NCBI GenBank assembly: GCA_021737115.1
Contig: JAIPER010000026.1
Location: forward strand, 1-17,010
Source of the DNA: Desulfohalobiaceae bacterium
GTDB taxonomy: Bacteria > Desulfobacterota > Desulfovibrionia > Desulfovibrionales > Desulfothermaceae
DNA length: 17,010 nt
Direction of reading: 5' to 3'
Numbering within the stretch: position 1 is the stretch's first letter; every line of letters starts with the position of its first letter. The notes under the pieces are model-generated. The model was not told the origin of the DNA. It did not search any database and saw only the letters and a list, made by a program, of their open reading frames with translations. Position numbers and translations under genes: made by a program. Below are positions 1 to 7,975 of the stretch, piece by piece.

Positions 1-502
1 CAAAACGCTCCCTGGACATCTCTTCAGGCAAGATGGCCACAGCCCGGCTGGCCAGCAGGGCCGAGATATAGGCCCCGCCCCGGCAATAGTTCCCGGTGGA
101 GGGCCAGACCGCCTTGGCCTGCTGCGGGTCGAACTGTCCGGTCACCAGGGCCGGGGCCAGACAGCCATAGGTGGCCCCCACCTTGTGCGCTCCGGTAGGG
201 AACCACTTGCCGGTGAGGCAGATGATCCGGGCCGGACATCCGGTCAGCTCCGGAGGAAGCAGCAAATGGTTGACACCGTTGAAGAGGCCTCCTCTTTCCT
301 TTTGTTCGTTTTTCCAGGTGATTCGAAAAAGATTGGCCGAATCGAGGTCCCAGAGGCCGACCTGTTTCAGCCTGTGCTTGATCTTTTCAGGGATCATTTC
401 CGGGTTCTGCATCATGGCCAGGGTCGGCAGGGTGATGCCTTTTTTCCGACAATAGGCCGCGTTTTTGTCCCGAACCTCAGGGTCTATGGTCAAATCTATC
501 AT
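1..502 (-). CDS. PLP-dependent fold-type II enzyme (cysteine synthase/tryptophan synthase beta-like), 3' part missing
   Basis: The first 167 codons of a minus-strand gene that runs off the left edge. The product begins MIDLTIDPEVRDKNAAYC. Near residue 106 it has the TGAHKVGA segment, whose lysine fits the PLP Schiff-base lysine of fold-type II enzymes. Next comes a STGNYCRGGAY loop resembling their substrate carboxylate-binding S/T-G-N motif. It ends at the edge in an LPEEMSRERF segment. I recall similar proteins in sulfate reducers annotated only as 'PLP-dependent protein subunit beta'; the substrate is not known to me. The start is chosen because GAGGAG lies 7 nt upstream of ATG at 502. That start overlaps the end of the preceding minus-strand gene by 26 nt, so the two are very likely co-transcribed and translationally coupled. 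Fold assignment is firm; the reaction is open. Confidence 0.85.
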   Translation of the reverse strand, partial: MIDLTIDPEVRDKNAAYCRKKGITLPTLAMMQNPEMIPEKIKHRLKQVGLWDLDSANLFRITWKNEQKERGGLFNGVNHLLLPPELTGCPARIICLTGKWFPTGAHKVGATYGCLAPALVTGQFDPQQAKAVWPSTGNYCRGGAYISALLASRAVAILPEEMSRERF

Positions 503-1715
503 CCATAATCTCCTCAACACTGGAAATGGTTGTCTCCGGGACCGACACTCCCTTGAGGGCGTTGTCGATGTCCTTCAGACCGCTGCCGGTGATCAACAGG
601 ACTATCTGCGCTTCCCGGTCGAGTTCTGCCCTCACCTTCAGGAAGCCGGCAAAGGCGGCGGCTGCCGCTGGTTCGGCAAACAGCCCGCTACAGGCGGAGA
701 GATCGGCCTGGGCCTTGATTATCTCCTGGTCAGAGACGGTCACGACCCGGCCCTGATACTGCTTAAGCTGTTTCAGGGCGTGCAGGCCGCTCTTGGGAAC
801 GTCAACCGAGATCGAATCAGCCAGGGTCTCGGCAGGAATCCGCTCAAACCTGCCTGTGTGAAAGGCTCTGGCAATGGCGGCGCTGTTCTCGGCCTGAACG
901 GCATACACCCTGGGTATGGTTTCGATCAGCCCCAGGGCCAGCAGATCCTTGAACCCCTTGTACACCCCGCTCAGGATGCAGCCGTCCCCGGTGGGGACAA
1001 AAACGGTGTCAGGCGGCTTCGAAAGCTGCCGGTAAAGCTCCAGGGACACGGTCTTCTTGCCCTCGATGGTCAGGGGATTGTAGGCCGTATTCCTGTTCAG
1101 GCCGCCTTTTCGGCGGGAATACTCCAGGGAGAACTCATAGGCCAGATCGTAGTTGCCCTCCACCTTATACACTCTTGCTCCGTACTGCAGGGTCTGAACG
1201 ATCTTGGCCCGGGGCACGGTTTTGGGCAGAAAGACGGTTACCCGCTGCCCGGCCGCGGCCCCGACCCCGGCCATGGAGGATGCGGCGTTGCCCGTAGAGG
1301 CCAGGGCGATATCCCTGAGCCCGTATTTCCGGACAAAAGCCGAAACAAGAATGGAGGCCCGATCCTTGAAAGAACCGGTCAGGTTGCCGGTATCGTCCTT
1401 GAAATACAGATTGGGAAATCCGAGCTCCAGCCTGAGTTTGTCCGGCCCCCAGAGCGAAGTCCCGCCCACAGGAACGAGCGGGAAAAACTCTTTTTCTACA
1501 GGCAGCAGGTCGTGAAAATCGAAGTCGTGTCCGATTCCTCCTTCCAGGACAACCTCCAGAATGCCGGACAGGGGCTGATCCCGGTCCTGGCTCCGGGCGC
1601 AGTCCGGGCAGACCATCAGGGCCGGTCCGAGTTCGTACTCCGTCTTGCAGTCCGTACAGATGTAATGGTATTTCATTGTCAAGCCGTATTGACTTCGGAT
1701 TTCATGAAGTTGCAT
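477..1715 (-). CDS. Threonine-synthase-like PLP-dependent enzyme with N-terminal zinc ribbon
   Basis: A 412-residue fold-type II PLP enzyme. An N-terminal zinc ribbon uses C20, C23, C36 and C39. The PLP lysine is K117 in GSFKDRA, the STGNAA loop is near 140-145, and a glycine-rich phosphate-binding stretch (PTGDGCILSG) is near 241-250. The C-terminal ISVDVPKSG and GLFAEPAAAAA segments are typical of threonine synthase, which converts O-phosphohomoserine to threonine. Cysteate synthase and other thiol-related paralogues share this architecture, so the substrate is uncertain. Its downstream partner is a second PLP enzyme and its divergent neighbour a cysteine desulfidase, which hints at sulfur amino-acid chemistry. 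The start at 1715 has GGGAG very close upstream (3-nt spacing). An ATG at 1676 (MKYHYICTDC), immediately before the zinc ribbon, is a real alternative but lacks a ribosome-binding site. A sigma70-like promoter lies just upstream. Confidence 0.85.
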   Translation of the reverse strand: MQLHEIRSQYGLTMKYHYICTDCKTEYELGPALMVCPDCARSQDRDQPLSGILEVVLEGGIGHDFDFHDLLPVEKEFFPLVPVGGTSLWGPDKLRLELGFPNLYFKDDTGNLTGSFKDRASILVSAFVRKYGLRDIALASTGNAASSMAGVGAAAGQRVTVFLPKTVPRAKIVQTLQYGARVYKVEGNYDLAYEFSLEYSRRKGGLNRNTAYNPLTIEGKKTVSLELYRQLSKPPDTVFVPTGDGCILSGVYKGFKDLLALGLIETIPRVYAVQAENSAAIARAFHTGRFERIPAETLADSISVDVPKSGLHALKQLKQYQGRVVTVSDQEIIKAQADLSACSGLFAEPAAAAAFAGFLKVRAELDREAQIVLLITGSGLKDIDNALKGVSVPETTISSVEEIMDDRFDHRP

Positions 1716-1733
1716 CCGCTCCCATTTTCAAGT

Positions 1734-1762
1734 ATGATAGCCTACAGATCGGGAAACATCAA
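1734..1762 (-). promoter_or_regulatory. Sigma70-like promoter for the PLP enzyme pair
   Basis: On the minus strand, TTGATG (1762-1757) and TATCAT (1739-1734) are separated by exactly 17 nt. Both boxes are close to consensus. The predicted start of transcription near 1727 leaves about 12 nt of leader before the ATG at 1715, or about 50 nt before the ATG at 1676. Confidence 0.55.
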
Positions 1763-1822
1763 CAGACTGATCCCGGGTAAGCAAGAGCTGTATACATACC
1801 GGAATTGATACGAAACAACACC

Positions 1823-1842
1823 ATCACCCATGCTCTGGTGAT
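1823..1842. promoter_or_regulatory. Inverted repeat in the divergent intergenic region (possible operator)
   Basis: ATCACC (1823-1828) and GGTGAT (1837-1842) form a perfect 6-bp inverted repeat with an 8-nt spacer. It lies 36 nt upstream of the cysteine desulfidase start, between the two divergent units. It could be a regulator site or a leader hairpin. No clear promoter for the plus-strand unit was found, so the role is speculative. Confidence 0.25.
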
Positions 1843-1878
1843 TTGCGCCTTCTACCGATATTTCATGGAGCGCTGTCT

Positions 1879-3210
1879 ATGAATCTTCCAGTCAAGGAAG
1901 TCCTGCAGGCCCTGGCCTTCCCTGCCCTGGGCTGCACTGAACCGGCCGCGGCAGCCCTGGCCGCTGCCGCTGCCTCCTCCCTGCTTCGTGGATCATCCAT
2001 CGACACCCTGCACGTCACTGTCGACCCGAATGTCTTCAAAAACGGTCTCGGTGTGAACATCCCCGGCACTGGAGGCCGAAAGGGCCTGGATCTGGCGGCT
2101 GCCCTGGGCGCCTTGATCGCCCTTCCCGAAATGAAGATGCAGATCCTGCAAAACGTCGACGCTCGGACACTGAACAGAGCCCAGCAGCTGAGGGATTCAG
2201 GAAAGGTTCAGGTCAGCCTGAACCGGGAAGCTGCCGGTCTGTACATCCGTTGTCAGGTTCGATCCTCGGCCGACGCTCTGGCTGAGTCGATTATCCAGGG
2301 CGCGCACGACCGGATTGTGCATCTGAGCCTGAACAAAGAGCCGCTTGTGCACAGCCCGCTGCTGCAGACGTCCCGGCCCTCGGCTGAAAGCGGACCGAGC
2401 AGCCTTGAATCCTGGCTTCAGGAGCAAAGCCTTTTTGAGCTTTTTGAACTGACCAATGATATTGACGCTGACGACCTCGATTTTTTGAAGCAGGGGGTGG
2501 ACATGAACCTGGCCCTGGCCGAATCCGGCCTTAAGCAGAGGCACGGACTCGGCATCGGCAGGTCTCTTCAGGAGTTGTCCAGGAAAGGCCTCCTGGCCGA
2601 GGACATGGCCCTGAAGGCAAAAATCCTGACCGCAGCCGCAGCCGACGCCAGGATGGCCGGGGTCGACCTCCCGGCCATGAGTTCAGCCGGGAGCGGCAAC
2701 AACGGCCTGGCCGCCATCCTGCCCATCTGGGCCGTCCACGACTTTCTGGGTTGCTCCGAGACAGAAGCCCTGACCGCTATCGGGCTCAGCCATTTGATCA
2801 CCGCCATGATCAAGACCCATACCGGCAAACTCTCGGCGATCTGCAGCTGCTCCATCGCGGCCGGCGCCGGGGCTGCGGCCGGTATAACCAGGCTCCTCGG
2901 CGGAGGAGGCCAGGAGATCTCCGCGGCCGTGAACAACCTAATCGCAGACCTGGGCGGGATCCTCTGCGACGGGGCCAAACCGGGCTGCGCCCTGAAACTG
3001 GCCACTGCTTCCGGTTCGGCGGTTCAGTCCGCCCTTCTGGCCTTTTCCGGGAGCGCAATTTCAGCGCCGGAAGGTTTCCAGGGCGACTCGGCGGAACAGA
3101 CCATCCGCAACCTGGGCCGGATCAGTCAGAAAGGCATGCTTGTGACCGACCGGACGATCCTCGACATCATGCTGGACAAACAGGAACAGGAAAATGACTC
3201 CAATCATTGA
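1879..3210 (+). CDS. L-cysteine desulfidase, [4Fe-4S] type (UPF0597/CyuA family)
   Basis: A 443-residue member of the L-serine dehydratase-alpha-like/cysteine desulfidase family. These enzymes use a [4Fe-4S] cluster, not PLP, to release sulfide from L-cysteine, giving pyruvate and ammonia. The family signature ALGCTEP carries C19. Further conserved cysteines are in ICSCSIAAGAG (C322/C324) and in CDGAKPGCALK (C363 and C370). The 7-residue gap of the last pair matches the cluster ligands of the characterised methanogen enzyme. SSAGSGNNG near 269-276 is the other hallmark. ATG at 1879 is preferred over an in-frame ATG at 1843 because GGAG lies 8 nt before it and family members begin close to this point. 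It overlaps the next gene by 17 nt and is divergent from two PLP enzymes. Serine deamination or another thiol substrate cannot be excluded. Confidence 0.88.
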   Translation: MNLPVKEVLQALAFPALGCTEPAAAALAAAAASSLLRGSSIDTLHVTVDPNVFKNGLGVNIPGTGGRKGLDLAAALGALIALPEMKMQILQNVDARTLNRAQQLRDSGKVQVSLNREAAGLYIRCQVRSSADALAESIIQGAHDRIVHLSLNKEPLVHSPLLQTSRPSAESGPSSLESWLQEQSLFELFELTNDIDADDLDFLKQGVDMNLALAESGLKQRHGLGIGRSLQELSRKGLLAEDMALKAKILTAAAADARMAGVDLPAMSSAGSGNNGLAAILPIWAVHDFLGCSETEALTAIGLSHLITAMIKTHTGKLSAICSCSIAAGAGAAAGITRLLGGGGQEISAAVNNLIADLGGILCDGAKPGCALKLATASGSAVQSALLAFSGSAISAPEGFQGDSAEQTIRNLGRISQKGMLVTDRTILDIMLDKQEQENDSNH

Positions 3211-4042
3211 CTGCCATGTCCATATCTGCCCCGGGGAAGTCAGGCAAAACCGGGAAAAATTTCTAGAGGGCGAACCGGAGTTCTCCGCCATATACTCCGA
3301 TCCCCGGGCCGTCCTGATCGGGGCCTCCGAGCTGATCGAATCCATGGACGCAGAGCAGGTCGCACAGTCCGTGGTCTTTGGCTTTCCCTGGAGAAAAAAG
3401 GAAAACTTCCGTCTGAACAACGACTATGTCCTGGATGCGGCCAGGCGGTTTTCCGGCCGTCTGATTCCCTTCTGCTGCCTGGACCCGACCCATCCCCAAG
3501 CCCTGAAAGAAGTAAAGCGTTGTCTGGCCGGCGGGGCCAGGGGTGTGGGCGAGCTGGCCTTTTATGAACAGGGTCTGGGGCCAGCTGCGCTTTCCGCCTT
3601 GAGCCCTCTGGCCGCCTGCCTGGCAGAGGCCGATCTGCCAGTCCTGCTGCACACCAACGAGCCCGTGGGGCACGCCTATCCCGGGAAAAGCCCCATGAGC
3701 CTCAACCAGATCTATAATCTGATCAAGGCCCATCCCACGGTCAAGTGGATCCTGGCCCACGGCGGCGGGGGACTGCCTTTTTTCGGCTACTTGAAAAAAG
3801 AGGTCCGGGACGTACTTGCCAACTGCTGGTTCGACACGGCGGCCTTTCCCTTCCTCTACAGGCCCGAAGCCCTGGCCTGCCTGGCCGGCGGCGTGGGCCC
3901 GGACAAGCTGCTCTTCGGGACGGATTTTCCCCTGCTCCCTCCATCCAGATACTACCGGGACTTCGCCCGCTCCGGCCTGAGCCGGCAGGAACTGCAGGGG
4001 CTCTATGGAAACAATATCTCCAAGATCCTGACCTCGCCTTAA
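3194..4042 (+). CDS. Amidohydrolase-2 family metal-dependent hydrolase/decarboxylase
   Basis: A 282-residue TIM-barrel protein of the amidohydrolase 2 family (PF04909 type). The metal site is visible: H8-x-H10 in IDCHVHI, H153 in LLHTNEP, H189 in LAHGGGG, and D244 in FGTDFP. Family members hydrolyse or decarboxylate small carboxylic or aromatic acids; the sequence does not give the substrate. The ATG at 3194 lies inside the end of the cysteine desulfidase gene (17-nt overlap), with AGGAA just upstream, so the two are translationally coupled. That suggests the hydrolase acts on something connected with cysteine or serine breakdown, but this is inference from position alone. Length and ends look complete. 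Confidence 0.88.
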   Translation: MTPIIDCHVHICPGEVRQNREKFLEGEPEFSAIYSDPRAVLIGASELIESMDAEQVAQSVVFGFPWRKKENFRLNNDYVLDAARRFSGRLIPFCCLDPTHPQALKEVKRCLAGGARGVGELAFYEQGLGPAALSALSPLAACLAEADLPVLLHTNEPVGHAYPGKSPMSLNQIYNLIKAHPTVKWILAHGGGGLPFFGYLKKEVRDVLANCWFDTAAFPFLYRPEALACLAGGVGPDKLLFGTDFPLLPPSRYYRDFARSGLSRQELQGLYGNNISKILTSP

Positions 4043-4074
4043 ACGCAGCCCTCGCAGTGGTTCGTCTCTGAATT

Positions 4075-5844
4075 ATGGCCAAATTTCCCGGATTTATTAG
4101 AAAAATAAATTTATTCTCGCTCAATCAGGGCAAAATTCTGGATCTGACCCTGCTCGGCTTTTCCATCGTCATCGGACTGCTGGCCGCAGTTGGAGCCCTG
4201 GTCTTCAGGTTTTTGATCGAGCTCTTTCAGACCCTTTTCTGGGCCGAAGGGGCCACTCTGGTTGAACAGGCGGCCAACACCCCCTGGTGGCTGATTCTGG
4301 GCATACCGACCACAGGTGGGCTCATTGCCGGACCGCTGATCACCTACCTGGTGCCCGAAGCCAGAGGTCCGGGGGTCCCGGAGGTCATCCAGGCGGTGAC
4401 CACCAGACAGAGCACCATCAGGCACCGGGTGACCCTGCTCAAGGCCGCCATCACCGGTCTGCTCATCGGGGCCGGGGCCTCGGTGGGCCGGGAAGGTCCC
4501 ATCGTCCAGATCGGATCCTCGGTCGGCTCTTCCCTGGCCCAGTTTTTCGGCCTCAACCCCGAACTCCGGCGCCTCTGCCTGGCCTGCGGGGCCGCGGCCG
4601 GAATCGCCGCCACCTTCAACGCCCCCATTGCCGGATCCATGTTCGCCATGGAAATCATCCTCATGAACATCGAGGTCTCCTATATCAGCTTCATCGTCAT
4701 CTCCGCCATCACCGGTTCGGTCTTCTCCAGGCTCTTCTGGGGGGAGCTGCCCGCTTTCCAGGTCACCCCCTTTGTCCTGGACAGTCACTGGGAGCTTTCG
4801 GCCTATCTGGTCCTGGGGCTCGCCGCCGGCCTGGTCTCCATTGCCTTTGTCTGGCTGATCTTTAAAATCGAGGATCTCTTCAACCTGATTCCGATTCCGG
4901 AATGGATCAAGCCCGGGCTCGGCGGCCTTGGTCTGGGAGGCCTGGCCCTGATGCTCCCCCAGGTGCTGGGAGTGGGCTATGAAACGGTCAATCTGGCCCT
5001 GTCCGCCTCCCTCGGCCTGACCCTGGCCATCTTCCTCCTGGCCGGGAAGATGCTGGCCACCTCCCTGTGCATCGGCTCGGGCATGAGCGGCGGGATCTTC
5101 GCCCCCTCCCTCTTCCTCGGCGGCTGCCTGGGGACCATTGTCGGTTTCGGAGCGACCCTGTTCTGGCCGGAACTGCCGATCAGCCCGGCCTTTTTCGCTC
5201 TGGCCGGGATGGGGGCCGTGGTCTCCGGGACCACCCTGGCCCCGATCACCGCCATTGTGACCATCTTCGAACTTACCCTGCACTACCAGATCATCCTGCC
5301 CCTGATGCTGGCCTGCATAAGCGCCACCCTGGTGGTCCGCTTCCTGTCCGGGTACTCCGTCTACGAACTCAAGCTGATAAGAAAAGGGGTGAACATCTTC
5401 AGGGGCCACGATATTGCCATCCTCAGAAACATCTTTGTCAAGGACGTCATGCGCAAGGACTTCGAAGCCGTATATAGTGACACCTCTTTAAAACCCATTG
5501 TGGATATGATCCAGCAAACGCCTTTTCCTCATTTCGTGGTCCTGGACAAACAAAAAAAGCTGGCCGGAGTCCTGTCCTTACGCGATCTGCGATCAGCCCT
5601 CATCCATTTTGAAGACCTCAAGGATCTTGTTGTGGCCGCAGAGCTCATGACCCGGGAAGTGGTCACCCTCCTTGAGACCGATGATCTGGAAAAAGGCCTG
5701 CATCTCTTTGAAAAGCACCACATGTCCATGATCCCGATAATCCGACCCGACAACCGGGTCAGCGGCATCCTCAGCCGGGATGATCTGCTCAAGGCCTATG
5801 ACCAGAAAGTGCTCAAAGACCGCATCCTGTCCAGGAATGGATAA
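4075..5844 (+). CDS. ClC-family anion transporter/channel with C-terminal CBS pair
   Basis: A 589-residue ClC protein. The membrane core spans roughly residues 22-430 and a CBS-domain pair follows at about 452-580, a common site for adenine-nucleotide regulation. Signatures: GREGP with external gate glutamate E140, GGIFAP at 339-344, and a helix-R tyrosine near Y430. Two filter residues are unusual. The GSGIP motif reads GPGVP (98-102), placing proline P99 where chloride-selective members have serine. The internal proton glutamate (E203 of the E. coli protein) aligns with I194, after conserved E193. The proline is the residue associated with nitrate preference in plant CLCa. Loss of the internal glutamate is typical of channels, although one bacterial ClC exchanger is known with isoleucine there. 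It starts 32 nt after the amidohydrolase without an obvious ribosome-binding site. Confidence 0.93.
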   Translation: MAKFPGFIRKINLFSLNQGKILDLTLLGFSIVIGLLAAVGALVFRFLIELFQTLFWAEGATLVEQAANTPWWLILGIPTTGGLIAGPLITYLVPEARGPGVPEVIQAVTTRQSTIRHRVTLLKAAITGLLIGAGASVGREGPIVQIGSSVGSSLAQFFGLNPELRRLCLACGAAAGIAATFNAPIAGSMFAMEIILMNIEVSYISFIVISAITGSVFSRLFWGELPAFQVTPFVLDSHWELSAYLVLGLAAGLVSIAFVWLIFKIEDLFNLIPIPEWIKPGLGGLGLGGLALMLPQVLGVGYETVNLALSASLGLTLAIFLLAGKMLATSLCIGSGMSGGIFAPSLFLGGCLGTIVGFGATLFWPELPISPAFFALAGMGAVVSGTTLAPITAIVTIFELTLHYQIILPLMLACISATLVVRFLSGYSVYELKLIRKGVNIFRGHDIAILRNIFVKDVMRKDFEAVYSDTSLKPIVDMIQQTPFPHFVVLDKQKKLAGVLSLRDLRSALIHFEDLKDLVVAAELMTREVVTLLETDDLEKGLHLFEKHHMSMIPIIRPDNRVSGILSRDDLLKAYDQKVLKDRILSRNG

Positions 5845-5872
5845 TTCAGCATTCGGGAAAGAACTCTGAAAC
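5843..5872. repeat. Short palindromic repeat, copy 1, overlapping the ClC stop codon
   Basis: This 30-nt segment starts on the last two bases of the ClC TAA. It matches the segment at 16981-17010 at 23 of 30 positions when aligned without gaps. Shared blocks are TTCAGC, GGAAAGA and CTCTGAAA. The outer TTCAG and CTGAA parts are complementary, so RNA from it could form a hairpin. Confidence 0.45.
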
Positions 5873-5895
5873 TACGGCAAAACGCCCTGTCCTAT

Positions 5896-6339
5896 ATGAT
5901 GGCCGCCCCGCTGCCCCACTTGTTCACCCTCCTGGCCCTGGCTGTCTCCATGTATCTGATCCGCCTGCTCCTTTTGAGTCTGCCGGAAGACATACACCTG
6001 CGAACAAGCCTCACTTCTTTGAAACTCGCCGCCTCCCTGGGGGTCTTTCTCTGTTCCTTCACCGACGGTCTGTGCAGATACCGGGAATACAGGCGTTTCA
6101 AAAAGGCCTTTTCCCGTTTTGGCTTCCGGGTCAGACTCCTGACCATCAATAGCCGGTCCCGCTGCCAAAGGGACGCCCTGCTGCAGGCCGCCCGGGAAAC
6201 CGGCATCCGGAAACAGGTCGCGGCCCATTTTCGGCTGCTTGGCTATCGCTGGTATCATATCCTGCCGGATCAGATCCTGACCAATCCCCGGACTCTTTTC
6301 GATCCCAAGTTCCTGCGGGCCACCTTCTGGCCGGGGTAG
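5896..6339 (+). CDS. Conserved-looking small membrane-anchored protein, unknown function
   Basis: A 147-residue protein I cannot assign to a characterised family. The N-terminus has a hydrophobic stretch at about residues 6-28 that should span the membrane, and a second, weaker one at about 40-58. The remainder is basic and soluble-looking, with an RCQRDALLQAARETG segment and a GYRWYHILPD segment near the C-terminus. Those blocks look constrained, not random. Codon use matches its neighbours and no good overlapping ORF competes. It begins 51 nt after ClC, without a strong ribosome-binding site, and could be the last gene of that unit. The start is one of two adjacent ATGs (5896/5899). Confidence 0.65.
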   Translation: MMAAPLPHLFTLLALAVSMYLIRLLLLSLPEDIHLRTSLTSLKLAASLGVFLCSFTDGLCRYREYRRFKKAFSRFGFRVRLLTINSRSRCQRDALLQAARETGIRKQVAAHFRLLGYRWYHILPDQILTNPRTLFDPKFLRATFWPG

Positions 6340-6399
6340 GCCCGAGATAAGCACAGGACCGATCTCCGGGGCGTCGTTTCTGCGCCAGGCAATCATTCC

Positions 6400-6427
6400 T
6401 TGTCTTTGAGTTCGATTCATGTATACT
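6400..6427 (+). promoter_or_regulatory. Sigma70-like promoter for the GDP-mannose gene
   Basis: TTGTCT (6400-6405) and TATACT (6422-6427) are separated by 16 nt. A start of transcription near 6434 would give a leader of about 30 nt with AGGAGG at 6454-6459, six nt before the ATG at 6466. Confidence 0.5.
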
Positions 6428-6465
6428 CATTTCGCATCAGTATTCTGCAAAACAGGAGGTATCCC

Positions 6466-7896
6466 ATGATCATTCCGGTCATCCTCTGCGGCGGGTCCGG
6501 CACCAGGCTCTGGCCCCTGTCCAGGAGCAAGGTCCCGAAACAGTTCCTGCCCCTGGTTGACGAACATTCCATGTTCCAGAACACCCTTCTCCGGCTTAGA
6601 GGTCAGGGCGTTTCCAGGCCCATCGTTATCTGCAACCAGGAACACCGCTTCATGGCCGCAGAGCAGCTCCGAGCCCTGGAGGCCGAGCCTCTGGCCATCA
6701 TCTTGGAGCCGGACGGCCGGAACACCGCCCCGGCTATTGCCGTGGCCGCCATGCAGGCCCTGACCACCGACCCTGATCCGGCTCTGTTGATCCTCCCGGC
6801 CGATCACCATATCGAGGACCAGCCCGGCTTTGAGCAGGCAGTAAAACACGGGGACGCCTTGGCCGCCAGGGACTATCTGGTCACTTTCGGCATCGTGCCC
6901 CAGCACCCTGAAACCGGATACGGATACATCAGGAAAGGACAGCCGCTTCAGACCACAGATTTGGATCAAGCAGGGGATTGCTTTCGTATCGATTCATTTG
7001 TCGAGAAGCCGGATCTGGAGAAAGCCCGGGAGTACTTGCAGTCCGGAGACTACTTCTGGAACAGCGGCATGTTCATGTTCAAGGCAGGTGCCTACAAGCA
7101 GGAGCTCCAGACACATGCCCCGGAAATCGCCGGAGCCTGTCAGGCCGCCTTTGATCTGGCCGTAGAGGACCTCGATTTCCTGCGCCTGGACAGATCTGAA
7201 TTTCTTAAATGTACCGGGGAATCAGTTGATTATGCCTTGATGGAAAAGACCGACAAGGGTGTTGTCGTCTCCCTGGACGCAGGCTGGACCGACCTCGGTT
7301 CCTGGAATTCACTCTGGGAGATCAAGGACAAGGATCAGGACGGCAACGTGACCCAGGGCGACGTCATCCACCACGACGTCCAGGGGTCCTTGCTGCAGGC
7401 CAGCAACCGATTACTGGCCGTGGTCGGGGTCCGGGACCACATCGTCGTGGAGACCCCGGATGCGGTCATGGTCGCCCCCAAAAACCGGGTTCAGGACGTG
7501 AAGCGTCTGGTGGACAGCCTCAAAAAGGACGGACGGGAAGAAGCCTCGACCCACAAGAAGGTCTATCGGCCCTGGGGAACCTACGAAACCATGGACCTGG
7601 AGGAGCGCTTTCAGGTCAAGCGGATCACGGTCAAACCCGGGGCCAAACTCTCCCTGCAGAAGCATCATCACCGGGCCGAACACTGGGTGGTGGTCAAGGG
7701 AACGGCTCGAATCGTCAACGGGAGCAAGGAGGTCCTGCTCAGCGAAGACCAGTCCACCTACATCCCCTTGGGAACTGAACACCGTCTGGAAAATCCGGGC
7801 AGGATCCCTCTGGAACTCGTCGAAGTCCAGACCGGCAGCTACCTGGGTGAAGACGACATCGTCCGCATGGACGATGTCTATGGCCGGAAAGAGTGA
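6466..7896 (+). CDS. manC: Bifunctional mannose-1-phosphate guanylyltransferase / mannose-6-phosphate isomerase
   Basis: A 476-residue type II bifunctional enzyme making GDP-mannose: the C-terminal half interconverts fructose-6-P and mannose-6-P, and the N-terminal half joins mannose-1-P to GTP. The nucleotidyltransferase signature GGSGTRLWPLSR is at residues 9-20, followed by PKQFLPL. PADHH (111-115), FVEKPD (178-183) and WNSGMF (198-203) follow. The cupin isomerase part begins at about 366 (YRPWGTYE) and carries the metal-binding region QKHHHRAEHW at 398-407. Length is normal for the fused family. The ATG at 6466 is certain: a perfect AGGAGG lies 6 nt upstream. Upstream in-frame ATGs are ignored. 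It probably feeds lipopolysaccharide or exopolysaccharide synthesis, though no glycosyltransferases are in the window. Synonyms include cpsB, algA and xanB. Confidence 0.96.
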   Translation: MIIPVILCGGSGTRLWPLSRSKVPKQFLPLVDEHSMFQNTLLRLRGQGVSRPIVICNQEHRFMAAEQLRALEAEPLAIILEPDGRNTAPAIAVAAMQALTTDPDPALLILPADHHIEDQPGFEQAVKHGDALAARDYLVTFGIVPQHPETGYGYIRKGQPLQTTDLDQAGDCFRIDSFVEKPDLEKAREYLQSGDYFWNSGMFMFKAGAYKQELQTHAPEIAGACQAAFDLAVEDLDFLRLDRSEFLKCTGESVDYALMEKTDKGVVVSLDAGWTDLGSWNSLWEIKDKDQDGNVTQGDVIHHDVQGSLLQASNRLLAVVGVRDHIVVETPDAVMVAPKNRVQDVKRLVDSLKKDGREEASTHKKVYRPWGTYETMDLEERFQVKRITVKPGAKLSLQKHHHRAEHWVVVKGTARIVNGSKEVLLSEDQSTYIPLGTEHRLENPGRIPLELVEVQTGSYLGEDDIVRMDDVYGRKE

Positions 7897-7904
7897 ACCA
7901 GATA

Positions 7905-7932
7905 CCTGCCGCCGTCTTTTTCCGGCGGCAGG
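7905..7932. other. GC-rich hairpin after manC
   Basis: CCTGCCGCCG (7905-7914) and CGGCGGCAGG (7923-7932) form a perfect 10-bp stem with an 8-nt, T-rich loop, 8 nt after the manC stop. No T-run follows on either strand, so it does not look like a standard intrinsic terminator. It may define the mRNA 3' end or attenuate read-through into the next gene. Confidence 0.5.
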
Positions 7933-7975
7933 AAATAAACCGCCATCAGCTCAGGCGTCGGGCAAGGGGAGAGCC

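Noticed and set aside
465..1808. Long plus-strand open frame (447 codons) opposite the threonine-synthase-like gene
   Set aside because: It is the mirror of a gene with full PLP-enzyme motifs on the minus strand; its own translation is low-complexity, rich in Gly/Gln, with no recognisable domain.
4111..5409. Long minus-strand open frame (432 codons) under the ClC gene
   Set aside because: The translation is dominated by Gly, Gln, Asp and Glu, as expected from the complement of a hydrophobic membrane protein; the plus-strand ClC is unmistakable.
6400..6465. N-terminal extension of the GDP-mannose enzyme to an ATG at 6400
   Set aside because: It lies upstream of the predicted transcription start, and a perfect AGGAGG fixes the start at 6466, where the GGSGTRLWP domain begins.
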